Shown piece by piece: positions 45,873 to 53,978 of a stretch of 64,000 bases of DNA (positions within the stretch are counted from its first letter, which is position 1; every line of letters starts with the position of its first letter). The position numbers and the translations under genes were made by a program. Source of the DNA: Changchengzhania lutea (GTDB lineage: Bacteria; Bacteroidota; Bacteroidia; Flavobacteriales; Flavobacteriaceae); assembly GCF_006974145.1 (NCBI RefSeq), contig NZ_CP039456.1:1828001-1892000 (forward strand), written 5' to 3'. The notes beneath the pieces were generated by a model. The model was not told the origin of the DNA. It searched no databases and saw nothing but the letters and a program-made list of their open reading frames with translations.

Positions 45873-47314
45873 TGCCAACAACAAAAAAAACCAAAATAGT
45901 AGCCACATTAGGACCAGCATCAAGTACAAAGGACATATTAAAAGGGATGTTAGATGAAGGTGTTAATGTATTTAGAATTAATTTCTCACATGCAGATTAT
46001 GCAGATGTCACTGATCGCATCAAGATGATACGCGAACTTAATGATGAATACGGTTATAATGCATCCATATTAGGCGATTTACAAGGCCCGAAACTTCGTG
46101 TAGGCGTTATGAAAGAAGAAGTGGTTGTCCATGAAAATGACGAAATCATTTTTGCAACAGGCAAACGTTTTGAAGGCACAAAAGAACGTGTTTACATGAC
46201 TTACGATCGGTTTCCGCAAGACGCTAAACCAGGAGAGCGCATCCTTTTAGACGACGGAAAACTAATTTTTGAAGTCGTGTCAACCGATAAGAAAAGCGAA
46301 GTTAAGGCCAAAGTAATTCAGGGCGGTCCTTTAAAATCCAAAAAGGGGGTAAACCTTCCAAATACAAACATTTCACAACCCGCTTTAACTGAGAAAGATA
46401 TTGAAGATGCTATTTTTGCCATTGGTCAAAAAGTAGATTGGATTGCCTTGTCCTTTGTGCGTCATGCTGAAGATTTAATGCAATTGCGTGATTTGATAAA
46501 TGAACACAGTGATCATAAAATTCCCATCATTGCAAAAATTGAGAAACCAGAAGCTGTAGAAAATATAGATAAAATTGTCAGTCATTGTGATGGTTTGATG
46601 GTAGCTCGTGGTGATTTAGGTGTAGAGGTGCCCGCAGAGGAAGTACCACTTATTCAAAAGCAATTGGTATTGCGTGCCAAAAAAGCACGAATCCCGGTTA
46701 TTATTGCCACCCAAATGATGGAAACCATGATTTCCAGTTTAACACCAACTAGAGCTGAGGTTAATGATGTGGCGAACTCCGTAATGGATGGCGCAGACGC
46801 CGTTATGTTATCCGGTGAAACATCTGTCGGGAGCTATCCTGTGCAAGTGATTAAGCAAATGGCCGATATTTTAAAAAGTGTCGAAGATTCAGATTTAATT
46901 AAAGTACCACAATTACCGCCACACATTCGTACCAACCGGTACATTACAAAATCGATATGTTATCACGCTGCTAATATGGCGAACGAAATTAGCGCCAGAG
47001 CCATTTCAACATTAACAAATAGTGGCTACACAGCGTTCCAAATTTCAGCATGGCGACCCTCTTGTCATATTCTTGTGTTTACTTCCAATAAGAGAATATT
47101 AACCCGTTTAAGTTTACTTTGGGGCGTGCAGGCTTTCTATTACGATAAGTTTGTAAGTACAGACGAAACCATTGAAGATGTTAATGCCATGGCCTGTAAA
47201 AAAGGTTTTCTAGAAGAAGGCGATATGCTTATAAGTTTAGCGGCCATGCCAATTCAAGATAAAGGGATGGTAAACACACTGCGCGTTACAGAGATTACGA
47301 ACTGTAATTTTTAA
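45872..47314 (+). CDS. pyk: pyruvate kinase
   Basis: A 480-residue glycolytic enzyme forming pyruvate and ATP. It has KIVATLGPASSTKDILKGML at the start, the catalytic strand VFRINFSHADY, the SILGDLQGPKLRVG site, the lysine signature IPIIAKIEKPEAVENIDKI, MVARGDLGVEV, and IATQMMETMI. The C-terminal regulatory domain (STLTNSGYTAFQISAWRPS) is present. It is coupled to the IPExxxVDY gene. It is followed at once by the disturbed region with a palindrome and IS-split DUF262 remnant. Confidence 0.97.
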   Translation: MPTTKKTKIVATLGPASSTKDILKGMLDEGVNVFRINFSHADYADVTDRIKMIRELNDEYGYNASILGDLQGPKLRVGVMKEEVVVHENDEIIFATGKRFEGTKERVYMTYDRFPQDAKPGERILLDDGKLIFEVVSTDKKSEVKAKVIQGGPLKSKKGVNLPNTNISQPALTEKDIEDAIFAIGQKVDWIALSFVRHAEDLMQLRDLINEHSDHKIPIIAKIEKPEAVENIDKIVSHCDGLMVARGDLGVEVPAEEVPLIQKQLVLRAKKARIPVIIATQMMETMISSLTPTRAEVNDVANSVMDGADAVMLSGETSVGSYPVQVIKQMADILKSVEDSDLIKVPQLPPHIRTNRYITKSICYHAANMANEISARAISTLTNSGYTAFQISAWRPSCHILVFTSNKRILTRLSLLWGVQAFYYDKFVSTDETIEDVNAMACKKGFLEEGDMLISLAAMPIQDKGMVNTLRVTEITNCNF

Positions 47315-47332
47315 AAAACCAATTTGGGCGTT

Positions 47333-47354
47333 ACCCACTTCAAAAAAAGTGGGT
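47333..47354. repeat. small palindrome in a flavobacterial-type intergenic repeat
   Basis: ACCCACTT (47333-47340) and AAGTGGGT (47347-47354) form an 8-base stem just after pyk. The surrounding GGGCGTTACCC...GGGTCGCGCTTTCC layout is one I recall as a dispersed repeat in Bacteroidota. Without a T-run it is a poor terminator. Confidence 0.55.
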
Positions 47355-47518
47355 CGCGCTTTCCATTATATCTTTTTCTCGCGCCTCAAAAAAGGATGCC
47401 ATTGCAATCGCTAACGCAACCAAAGATTTGTTTGTTTTGACTAATTTTGATGCGTTAGGTACACGATGAAATTGTATCAAGTAGGAAGTATATATTGGGT
47501 TGTTTAATTTGTTGAGCT
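47340..47518 (-). pseudogene. distal remnant of the DUF262 gene, left of the IS
   Basis: On the minus strand this reads LNKLNNPIYTSYLIQFHRV, PNASKLVKTNKSLVALAIA, MASFFEAREKDIMESATHFF (given in pieces) and a stop. The first 44 codons are the left copy of the 131-bp target duplication; the last part runs into the intergenic repeat. It is the in-frame continuation of the DUF262 remnant at 49183-49726 after removing the element and one repeat copy. The C-terminal part of the original protein is absent, so the gene was already truncated, probably at or near the KTNKSL codons where repeat-like sequence begins. Confidence 0.7.
47388..47518. repeat. 131-bp target duplication, left copy
   Basis: Identical base for base to 49183-49313 and directly abutting the left end of the IS1634-type element. 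It begins with six A followed by GGATGCCATTGC and ends GTTTAATTTGTTGAGCT. Confidence 0.95.
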
Positions 47519-49182
47519 CCTGTTTTGTGACCATCCAAATTAATAAGTTGTAACTATCTAACAATGAGTTATGTTACAATTTTCAAATGATTGTTATGGG
47601 TGCCTCGCCCGTTCAAATGTGTATATTTATGACATGTTTGTACGTCAGAAAAAGAATAAAAGTGGCTCGTTTAGTATTCAGATTCTTAAAAAAGAGGGGA
47701 GAAGAAATAAGATATTGCAAACTGTTGGAGTCGGACGGACATCCCAAGAGGTAGATTTGCTTAAACGGATTGCTAATTTTGAGATAGACAAGCTAAGCCA
47801 ACAACCTTCATTATTCATTGAATCGGAAGATCTTACAATTGATGCATTTGTTTCCTCTTTATACAATGAAAATATCCAGTTGATAGGACCGGATTTGGTT
47901 TTCGGTTCGTTGTTCAACACTGTGGGCTATGAAAGTTCTCTTAAGGATACAGAGTATCTAAAAGCACTTGTCATCAGCCGCCTTGTCATGCCCGGTAGCA
48001 AGTTGCGTACTGTAGAGTACCTGCATCGACATGCAAAGGTTGATGTGGGAGTGCATGCAATTTATAGGTACATGGACAAGCTTACTGAACCTGTCATCAA
48101 TATAATACAGGGCATCACATTTAACTACACCAAGAAAATATTGAACAATCAGATCGGTCTAGTATTCTACGACATGACCACATTGTACTTTGAAACAGAC
48201 AAAGAAGATCAGTTAAGAAAGATAGGGTATTCCAAAGACGGTAAACACCAGCACCCTCAAATCATGATTGGTCTTTTGGTGAGTACGAACGGTTACCCGA
48301 TTGCTTATCAAGTTTTTGAAGGTAATACAGCTGAGACTAAAACACTGGTACCTGCCATTGAACAGATATGTAAACGCTACGCGATAGCAAAACCCATAGT
48401 CGTTGCAGATGCTGCCTTACTTTCAAAAAAGAACATTGAGAAACTTGAAGAAGAAGGTTTTCGATATATTTTAGGCGGTCGGGTAAAAAGTGAAAAAGAA
48501 GATATCAGAAACTTGATATTAGAAGCGAACATCCCAGAAACCAAGCCTCACGATTTTATAACAAGTAAAGGACGCTTAGTAGTCTCATTCAGCACCAAAC
48601 GGCAGCGAAAAGATGAGTTTAATAGGAAACGAGGTCTAACAAAACTGAAGAAGAAGGTAGCCACGGGAAAGCTAACAAAGGAAAGTATCAATAACCGGGG
48701 CTACAATAAGTATCTCAAACTAGAAGGGGACACAAAGGTTGAAATTGATTATGATAGATATAAAGCGGATAGTAAATGGGATGGGCTGAAAGGATACAAC
48801 ACCAACACGGACTTAGACCCTAAAGAAGTAATAAAGGCTTATGCTAATTTATGGACTGTGGAAAAAGCATTTAGAATATCGAAATCAGACCTACGGGCAA
48901 GACCAATATATCACAGAAAAAATGGTCGTATAAAGGCCCACATATGCATATGCTTCATGGCTTACACACTATACAAGGAACTTGAAAGAAGACTATGTCT
49001 AAATAAAACAGGCATCTCTATCGAAAAAGCAATTTTAGAAATCAACGATATACAACAATTAACCTATGCACTTCCACGGTCAAAGGAAGTCAAATCTAAA
49101 CTGCTACAACTATCTGAAAGCAAAACTAAGATTCTTGAAATTATGAAATTTTGATCTTGGGTGCCTCAAGTCACAAAACAGG
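47519..49182 (+). mobile_element. IS1634-family-type insertion sequence, 1664 bp
   Basis: The inverted ends are CCTGTTTTGTGAC (47519-47531) and GTCACAAAACAGG (49170-49182), a perfect 13 bases. One intact transposase gene lies inside. Perfect direct repeats of 131 bp flank it (47388-47518 and 49183-49313). Long, variable target duplications are a reported trait of IS1634 from Mycoplasma mycoides, which supports the family call. Confidence 0.92.
47634..49154 (+). CDS. IS1634-family-type DDE transposase
   Basis: A transposase of 506 residues from ATG 47634 (527 if the upstream ATG at 47571 is used). Met 47634 fits best because conserved sequence starts MFVRQKKNKSGSFSIQIL. DDE residues lie in LVFYDMTTLYFETD, KPIVVADAALLSKKNIEKL and VEKAFRISKSDLRARPIYHR, with the long insertion between the second Asp and Glu that is typical of IS4-superfamily elements. 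HICICFMAYTLYKELERRL follows the Glu. The frame is intact, and the two flanking repeats are still identical, so the insertion is recent. Confidence 0.9.
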   Translation: MFVRQKKNKSGSFSIQILKKEGRRNKILQTVGVGRTSQEVDLLKRIANFEIDKLSQQPSLFIESEDLTIDAFVSSLYNENIQLIGPDLVFGSLFNTVGYESSLKDTEYLKALVISRLVMPGSKLRTVEYLHRHAKVDVGVHAIYRYMDKLTEPVINIIQGITFNYTKKILNNQIGLVFYDMTTLYFETDKEDQLRKIGYSKDGKHQHPQIMIGLLVSTNGYPIAYQVFEGNTAETKTLVPAIEQICKRYAIAKPIVVADAALLSKKNIEKLEEEGFRYILGGRVKSEKEDIRNLILEANIPETKPHDFITSKGRLVVSFSTKRQRKDEFNRKRGLTKLKKKVATGKLTKESINNRGYNKYLKLEGDTKVEIDYDRYKADSKWDGLKGYNTNTDLDPKEVIKAYANLWTVEKAFRISKSDLRARPIYHRKNGRIKAHICICFMAYTLYKELERRLCLNKTGISIEKAILEINDIQQLTYALPRSKEVKSKLLQLSESKTKILEIMKF

Positions 49183-49313
49183 AAAAAAGGATGCCATTGC
49201 AATCGCTAACGCAACCAAAGATTTGTTTGTTTTGACTAATTTTGATGCGTTAGGTACACGATGAAATTGTATCAAGTAGGAAGTATATATTGGGTTGTTT
49301 AATTTGTTGAGCT
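49183..49313. repeat. 131-bp target duplication, right copy
   Basis: Identical to 47388-47518 and directly abutting the right end of the IS. On its right it continues in frame (minus strand) with the DUF262 remnant (FSPKLQ joined to LNKLNN). Confidence 0.95.
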
Positions 49314-49726
49314 GTAATTTAGGAGAAAACATTAAAGATTTCGCAGATTTAAAACCTACAAACTTTCTCATTAAAATATCTTTTCTTTCTTCATTTGCCT
49401 CTTTATCGACTCCAGATTCAATGAGTTCATTTATAAATCGTATACAACTAAGTGCTAGAATACTTAGTGTAGTTAATCTTTGTTGGCCATCAATTATCTC
49501 TAAATTTTTCTTGCTTTTTCTAATCAGTACTATTGAACCCATATAATGCCTAGTATTCGAGGATAAAGCATTATTAATAATTAATATCTAACCAAAGGTC
49601 ATCCCAATTATCTTCTTTCCAAGAATAATCTCGTTGAAACAATGGAACTTGGTAAACATTATCTCCAGAGATTATATCTCCAAATGAAATAGTGTTAGCA
49701 TTTAAAAGATTTTCAGTTCTATCCAT
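49183..49726 (-). pseudogene. DUF262 (GmrS/N-terminal ParB-like) gene remnant
   Basis: On the minus strand an ATG at 49726 starts MDRTENLLNANTISFGDII, then VYQVPLFQRDYSWKEDNWDD, the standard DUF262 opening. The frame then breaks: after DINY there are stops, and one base must be skipped near 49570-49580 to continue with NNALSSNTRHYMGSIVLI and the catalytic-type motif EIIDGQQRLTTLSILAL. The rest (LMRKFVGFKSAKSLMFSPKLQ) is cut by the IS. DUF262 proteins are DNA-modification-dependent nucleases or their partners in phage defence (GmrSD, SspE, BrxU types). The gene is dead by frameshift, truncation and insertion. Confidence 0.85.
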
Positions 49727-49849
49727 ATATTTATAAATTTTGTCAACTATAATGTTAAAAAATCGTTTTCACGTTTTATATCACAAATAAAACGAAATTA
49801 TAATTTTTTTCTCACAAATTCAAAAGAAATCTAAAAGAATAAAACCGGA

Positions 49850-50947
49850 TTAAAACTCAAACTTCAGTTGCACACTCACACTTTTTGGCTCCTCCTTTTT
49901 CTTAGTTTCAGTATTGAGGTTAGACATAGAAATCCCCAACAACCGCACCGAATTATTTAATTTACTCTGGTATAATAAATCTTTGGCTGTGTCCAGAATA
50001 ACACTTTTATCACTTATAAAATAAGGCAGCGTTTTGCTACGTGTCTGCAATGTAAAATCGCTGTACTTAATTTTTAAGGTCACCGTTTTTCCAGCAACGT
50101 CACTCTTAATCAATCGGTTTGAAACCTCCTCAGCAATATGGTTCAACTTTTCAAGCATAAAAATCTCACTCGATAAATTTTCACTAAAAGTACGTTCTGC
50201 AGCTAAGGATTTCCGTATTCTATTTGGGCTTACTTCATTGTTATGAATCCCGCGAACCACGTGATAATAATAGCGGCCTGATTTTCCGAAATGCTCCTCT
50301 AAATATTCCATAGACTTAGACTTTATGTCTAAGCCCGTAAAGATGCCTTTTTGGTACATTTTTTCGGCCGTCACTTTTCCAACCCCGTAAAATTTCCGAA
50401 TCTCTAAGCGTTCCAAAAATTTAATAACCTCTTCTGGACTTACTGTTTTTTGACCATTGGGCTTATTATAATCACTCGCTATTTTAGCAATAAATTTGTT
50501 AACGGAAATGCCAGCAGACGCTGTTAATCCGACTTCATCTAAAATGCGTTGTCTAATTTCTTTAGCAATTAAGCTCGCACTTGGATTACCTTTTTTATTT
50601 TCAGTAACATCTAAATACGCTTCATCTAATGATAGCGGTTCTACCAAATCGGTATAGTCTAAAAAAATAGTTCTAATTTTTATTGAGATAGCTTTATATC
50701 GGTCAAAATGAGGTTTTATAAAGATAAGTTCAGGGCATAATTTGGCCGCTAAATTTCCAGCCATAGCACTTTTAACACCAAATTCCCTGGCCTCATAACT
50801 GGCGGCACTAACCACACCGCGCACACCACCACCGCCTACAGCAATAGGTTTCCCTTTTAAGTCTGGATTATCCAATTGCTCAACAGAAGCATAGAAAGCA
50901 TCCATATCAACATGAATTATTTTGCGTATTGGTAAAGTCATAGACAT
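49850..50947 (-). CDS. dinB: DNA polymerase IV (Y-family)
   Basis: A 365-residue translesion polymerase. The palm motifs are RKIIHVDMDAFYASVEQ with the first catalytic Asp, the sugar-gate/fingers part AASYEAREFGVKSAMAG, and EPLSLDEAYLDVTEN with the second Asp-Glu pair. The helix-hairpin-helix part IRKFYGVGKVTAEKM and the little-finger domain follow. The C-terminus VQLKFEF matches the beta-clamp binding type of tail (QLxLF-like). Met 50947 or 50941 starts it. It is divergent from the Rossmann-fold gene at 50993. No LexA-type box was identified. Confidence 0.95.
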   Translation of the reverse strand: MSMTLPIRKIIHVDMDAFYASVEQLDNPDLKGKPIAVGGGGVRGVVSAASYEAREFGVKSAMAGNLAAKLCPELIFIKPHFDRYKAISIKIRTIFLDYTDLVEPLSLDEAYLDVTENKKGNPSASLIAKEIRQRILDEVGLTASAGISVNKFIAKIASDYNKPNGQKTVSPEEVIKFLERLEIRKFYGVGKVTAEKMYQKGIFTGLDIKSKSMEYLEEHFGKSGRYYYHVVRGIHNNEVSPNRIRKSLAAERTFSENLSSEIFMLEKLNHIAEEVSNRLIKSDVAGKTVTLKIKYSDFTLQTRSKTLPYFISDKSVILDTAKDLLYQSKLNNSVRLLGISMSNLNTETKKKEEPKSVSVQLKFEF

Positions 50948-50992
50948 ACTGTAAATTTATAACTTCTTAAATAAAGAGAATCAAAATATTTT

Positions 50993-51655
50993 ATGGGAAA
51001 ATCTGCTATTATTTTAGGTGCTACTGGACTAACAGGCGGACTTCTTTTAAAGGCTTTAATTAAAGATTCTAGATATGATGCTATTATTTTATTCGGCAGA
51101 AAGACCTGTGGAATCCAACATGATAAAATAACAGAATATCTTGTTGATTTATTTGAATTGGAGCACTACAAAAACGAGTTTAAGGCAGATGAAGTATTCT
51201 GCTGCATTGGTACAACAAAATCTAAAACTCCAGATAAGGACACCTATTATAAAATAGATTATGGTATTCCCGTGACTGTGGCAAAGTTATGTTCGCAAAA
51301 TAAAATTAATACATTGGCTGTAATTTCAGCATTGGGAGCCGATAAGGCAAGTAAAGTGTTCTATAATGCTACAAAAGGTAAAATGGAAGATGCCGTTTTA
51401 GAATATGATATCAAGAATTGTTACATCTTGCAACCGTCATTAATTAGTGGCGATAGAAATGAGATGCGATTTGGAGAATTGGTGGCTAAAAAAGTTATGT
51501 CACTCGTCAATTCGTTGCTTTTTGGCAAGTTAAAAAAATATAGATCTATTGCACCAGAGGAAATTGTGGACTGCATGATTTGGCTATCAAATAACGAGTA
51601 TAATCTCAATCGTATTCCGTCAGATGTAATTAAAGAATTAGCCTATCAATCATGA
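50993..51655 (+). CDS. NAD(P)-binding Rossmann oxidoreductase, HTATIP2/semialdehyde-type
   Basis: A 220-residue atypical short-chain dehydrogenase. The dinucleotide motif ILGATGLTGGLLLKAL is at residues about 7-22, FCCIGTTKSKTPDKDTYYKID matches the YwnB/HTATIP2 group (given in two blocks: FCCIGTTKSK and TPDKDTYYKID), and the Tyr of SALGADKASKVFYNATKGK stands in a YxxxK-like context. There is no signal peptide. Its end overlaps the CYTH gene by four bases (ATGA), heading a tight run of four genes up to 53543. The substrate is unknown. Confidence 0.85.
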   Translation: MGKSAIILGATGLTGGLLLKALIKDSRYDAIILFGRKTCGIQHDKITEYLVDLFELEHYKNEFKADEVFCCIGTTKSKTPDKDTYYKIDYGIPVTVAKLCSQNKINTLAVISALGADKASKVFYNATKGKMEDAVLEYDIKNCYILQPSLISGDRNEMRFGELVAKKVMSLVNSLLFGKLKKYRSIAPEEIVDCMIWLSNNEYNLNRIPSDVIKELAYQS

Positions 51656-52122
51656 TAGAAATAGAACGTAAATTTCTAGTAAGGTCTTCAGCTTACAAAG
51701 CGGAAGCATTTAAAAACACAAGGATTATTCAAGGGTTTTTGAACACCGATAAAATGCGAACGGTTCGTGTGCGGATTAAAGGTTCTTCAGGATTTTTGAC
51801 AGTTAAAGGAATATCTTCTAAAGATGGACGGAGCCGTTTTGAGTGGGAAAAGGAAATTTCTAAAACAGATGCTGAAGCCCTGTTAAAATTATGTGAAGAT
51901 GGTGTTATTGATAAAATACGTTATGAAGTACGCTTAAAAAACCATATTTTTGAAGTGGACGAGTTCCATGGGACAAACAAAGGTTTGGTTATCGCCGAAG
52001 TGGAACTGAATGATGAAAAGGAAACCTTTACAAAACCGAAATGGTTAGGAAAAGAAGTGACCGGAACTATTAAATATTACAATTCGCAATTAAGCAAAAA
52101 ACCTTACAGCACATGGGAATAA
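51652..52122 (+). CDS. CYTH-domain (triphosphate tunnel) protein
   Basis: A 156-residue CYTH protein. The ExExK signature is IEIERKFLV at the very N-terminus, followed by TVRVRIKGSSGFLTVK with alternating charged residues of the tunnel, WEKEI, and IRYEVRLKNHIFEVDEFHG. Bacterial members hydrolyse inorganic triphosphate or similar triphosphorylated substrates and use magnesium. It overlaps the gene before it by four bases and the one after by ten, so it is coupled to both. Confidence 0.92.
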   Translation: MIEIERKFLVRSSAYKAEAFKNTRIIQGFLNTDKMRTVRVRIKGSSGFLTVKGISSKDGRSRFEWEKEISKTDAEALLKLCEDGVIDKIRYEVRLKNHIFEVDEFHGTNKGLVIAEVELNDEKETFTKPKWLGKEVTGTIKYYNSQLSKKPYSTWE

Positions 52123-52667
52123 TTAAAAATGTATTCAGAGTCGTTATGATCTCAATCATATTAGTAGCATGTAAAGACGATTCCAAAACAACGGTTTCGG
52201 AGGATGATGTAAATACCACAATTTCTAAAAAGGAAAGAGACACTATTTTTAAGGAAGCTATTGTTGAACCTCAAAAAGAATCAACAAATCAGCTTAGAAC
52301 AGAGTTAAAGGCTCAAGGTTTTGAAATTTTTGACTATGTAGACGAAAAATCCCAAGACACTATTTTAATGCAAAAATACTTTATTGCATTTTTAAAACGA
52401 GGTCCCATAAAATCACAAAACGAAGAAGAGGTCGCCTTATTGCAAAAAGAACACATGGCGCACTTAACTAAAATGTATGAGCTAGGTTATGCCGATATTT
52501 CAGGGCCTTTTGGTGATAACGGTGATATAAGAGGGGTCACGATTTACAATGTGCCAGATATTGAAACGGCAGATAGTTTAGCAAATGCAGATCCTATGGT
52601 AAAAGCAGGGCGTTTGAAAATTGAAATTCACCCATGGTGGGCAGCAAAAGGATATCCGCTTAGGTAA
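52113..52667 (+). CDS. lipoprotein with YCII-related domain
   Basis: A 184-residue lipoprotein; the lipobox is ILVAC at residues about 16-20. Residues about 85-175 match the YCII fold: LMQKYFIAFLKRGP, LLQKEHMAHLTKMYELGYADISGPFGDNGDIRG (in YCII proteins the His and Asp lie in this region), DIETADSLANADPMVKAGRL and the Pro-Trp ending. YCII enzymes act on small cyclic compounds; exported members are poorly known. The start overlaps the CYTH gene by ten bases and the end touches the next start. Confidence 0.8.
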   Translation: MGIIKNVFRVVMISIILVACKDDSKTTVSEDDVNTTISKKERDTIFKEAIVEPQKESTNQLRTELKAQGFEIFDYVDEKSQDTILMQKYFIAFLKRGPIKSQNEEEVALLQKEHMAHLTKMYELGYADISGPFGDNGDIRGVTIYNVPDIETADSLANADPMVKAGRLKIEIHPWWAAKGYPLR

Positions 52668-53543
52668 ATGCTTAGAATAGTAAAGACCCTTATTTTTTTA
52701 GTAAATGTGCTAATCATTATTGCACTATTACTGATTCACTTTGTGATTAAGGATACGACCTTTAAAACAGCTATATATTTTTACGCTCTACCACTGCCTG
52801 TTATTGTAGGCATCATTTTATTTTTAGCGTTGTTTTTAGGTAAAGCCTTTAGAAAGGTTAACCTTTATGCAGCAGGCATATTATTGATATTTTGGTTTGG
52901 GCGGAGTTTGAAAATTAATTTCCCTGAGAATATTAAAAGGTCTGACAAAGAAATTGTCTTCTGGAATGCTTCAAGGGATAATGGCTTTGAAGAAGCGTTT
53001 GAAGAGAATAATGGTGTGCCAGATGTTATGGTTTTGTCAGAATCAAAAGAGAATAATCTGTCAGTTTTTCAATCAAAATATCCCGAATATCATTTCTACG
53101 AATCCATTAATGCTATTTATATTTTTTCAAAAGCCCCAATTGATATTCAGCTAGAAACCCAGTCAAAACATCGAACTTCTGTGGTAAGTTTTAAAACATT
53201 TGAAACCAACTTTCATGTTGTGGATATAATGGGGAGCACAGATGTGCCGAGATCTTGGGGATATAAACTGGTCAATTCCATTGTAAAGCCAACAGATAAT
53301 ACTATTGTAATGGGAGATTTTAATGTGCCAATAGAATCCTTATTTATGAAACCGTTTAAAACTCATTTCAATAGCGCTTTTTCTGAAAAAGGAAATGGTT
53401 TAAGGGAAACCTGGTTTTATAATCTTCCCATTTTGAGCTTAGACCATATTTGGGTGTCAAAAGATTTAAAAATTCTTAAGACTAATAAAATTAATAGTTT
53501 TAAATCTGATCATGATATGATTAAAACCTATATCAGATTGTAG
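52668..53543 (+). CDS. membrane-anchored endonuclease/exonuclease/phosphatase protein
   Basis: A 291-residue protein with three N-terminal membrane spans (residues about 5-27, 33-58 and 65-80) followed by an EEP domain facing the periplasm. The domain keeps EIVFWNASRDNG, DVMVLSESKENN with the metal Glu position replaced by a Glu in SES, NTIVMGDFNVPIESL, SLDHIWVSKDL and SDHDMIKT. It directly follows the YCII-type gene. The substrate is likely a phosphodiester or phospholipid. It converges with and overlaps the ABM-type gene by 11 bases at its end. Confidence 0.85.
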   Translation: MLRIVKTLIFLVNVLIIIALLLIHFVIKDTTFKTAIYFYALPLPVIVGIILFLALFLGKAFRKVNLYAAGILLIFWFGRSLKINFPENIKRSDKEIVFWNASRDNGFEEAFEENNGVPDVMVLSESKENNLSVFQSKYPEYHFYESINAIYIFSKAPIDIQLETQSKHRTSVVSFKTFETNFHVVDIMGSTDVPRSWGYKLVNSIVKPTDNTIVMGDFNVPIESLFMKPFKTHFNSAFSEKGNGLRETWFYNLPILSLDHIWVSKDLKILKTNKINSFKSDHDMIKTYIRL

Positions 53544-53856
53544 ATTCTACTTTTGTAAATTCATATTCGCGCTCCACTTTGCAAATTCGAACATGGTACC
53601 AATTGTACCAATCTTCCCTTCCCTTTAATTGAGCTTGCAAATGTTCCGATTGTTGTTTCCATTTTTTTATAGCTTCTAAACTTTCCCAATAACTCACCGT
53701 TATTCCAAGGGAATCTCTAGCACTCTCCATCCCTAAATAACCATCTTGTTGTTTTGCCAGCAGTTCCATTTTGTTAGCCATTTCTATGTAACCGTTGGTA
53801 TGCTTACTCTGTGAAGAAGTGAAGATGACAGCGTAATAAGGTTTAAAATGTATCAT
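53533..53856 (-). CDS. antibiotic-biosynthesis-monooxygenase (ABM)-fold protein
   Basis: A 107-residue ferredoxin-like dimeric protein. YYAVIFTSSQSKHTNGYIEM, MELLAKQQDGYLGMESARD and TVSYWESLEAIKKWKQQSEH are the typical ABM strands and helix, ending WYNWYHVRICKVEREYEF. Such proteins include heme-degrading and quinol monooxygenases or simple stress proteins. The residues do not separate these. It overlaps the end of the preceding convergent gene. Confidence 0.85.
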   Translation of the reverse strand: MIHFKPYYAVIFTSSQSKHTNGYIEMANKMELLAKQQDGYLGMESARDSLGITVSYWESLEAIKKWKQQSEHLQAQLKGREDWYNWYHVRICKVEREYEFTKVESTI

Positions 53857-53978
53857 TTTAATAGGTTGTATTGTTTTTGTAGGGGTTTATATTTTAATAT
53901 GTGACCTAGTTTTGCTAAAGTTTTTATTAATATAGCGTAATCATAATTCTTCTAACCATTTAGCTCATAATTAAATTC

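Noticed and set aside
47340-47564. Minus-strand 74-residue frame as a small gene
   Set aside because: It runs from the IS end through the target duplication into an intergenic repeat, so it is a remnant, not a gene.
49171-49542. 123-residue DUF262 frame as an intact small protein
   Set aside because: It lacks the N-terminal part, which lies in another frame upstream, and its C-terminal codons come from the IS end.
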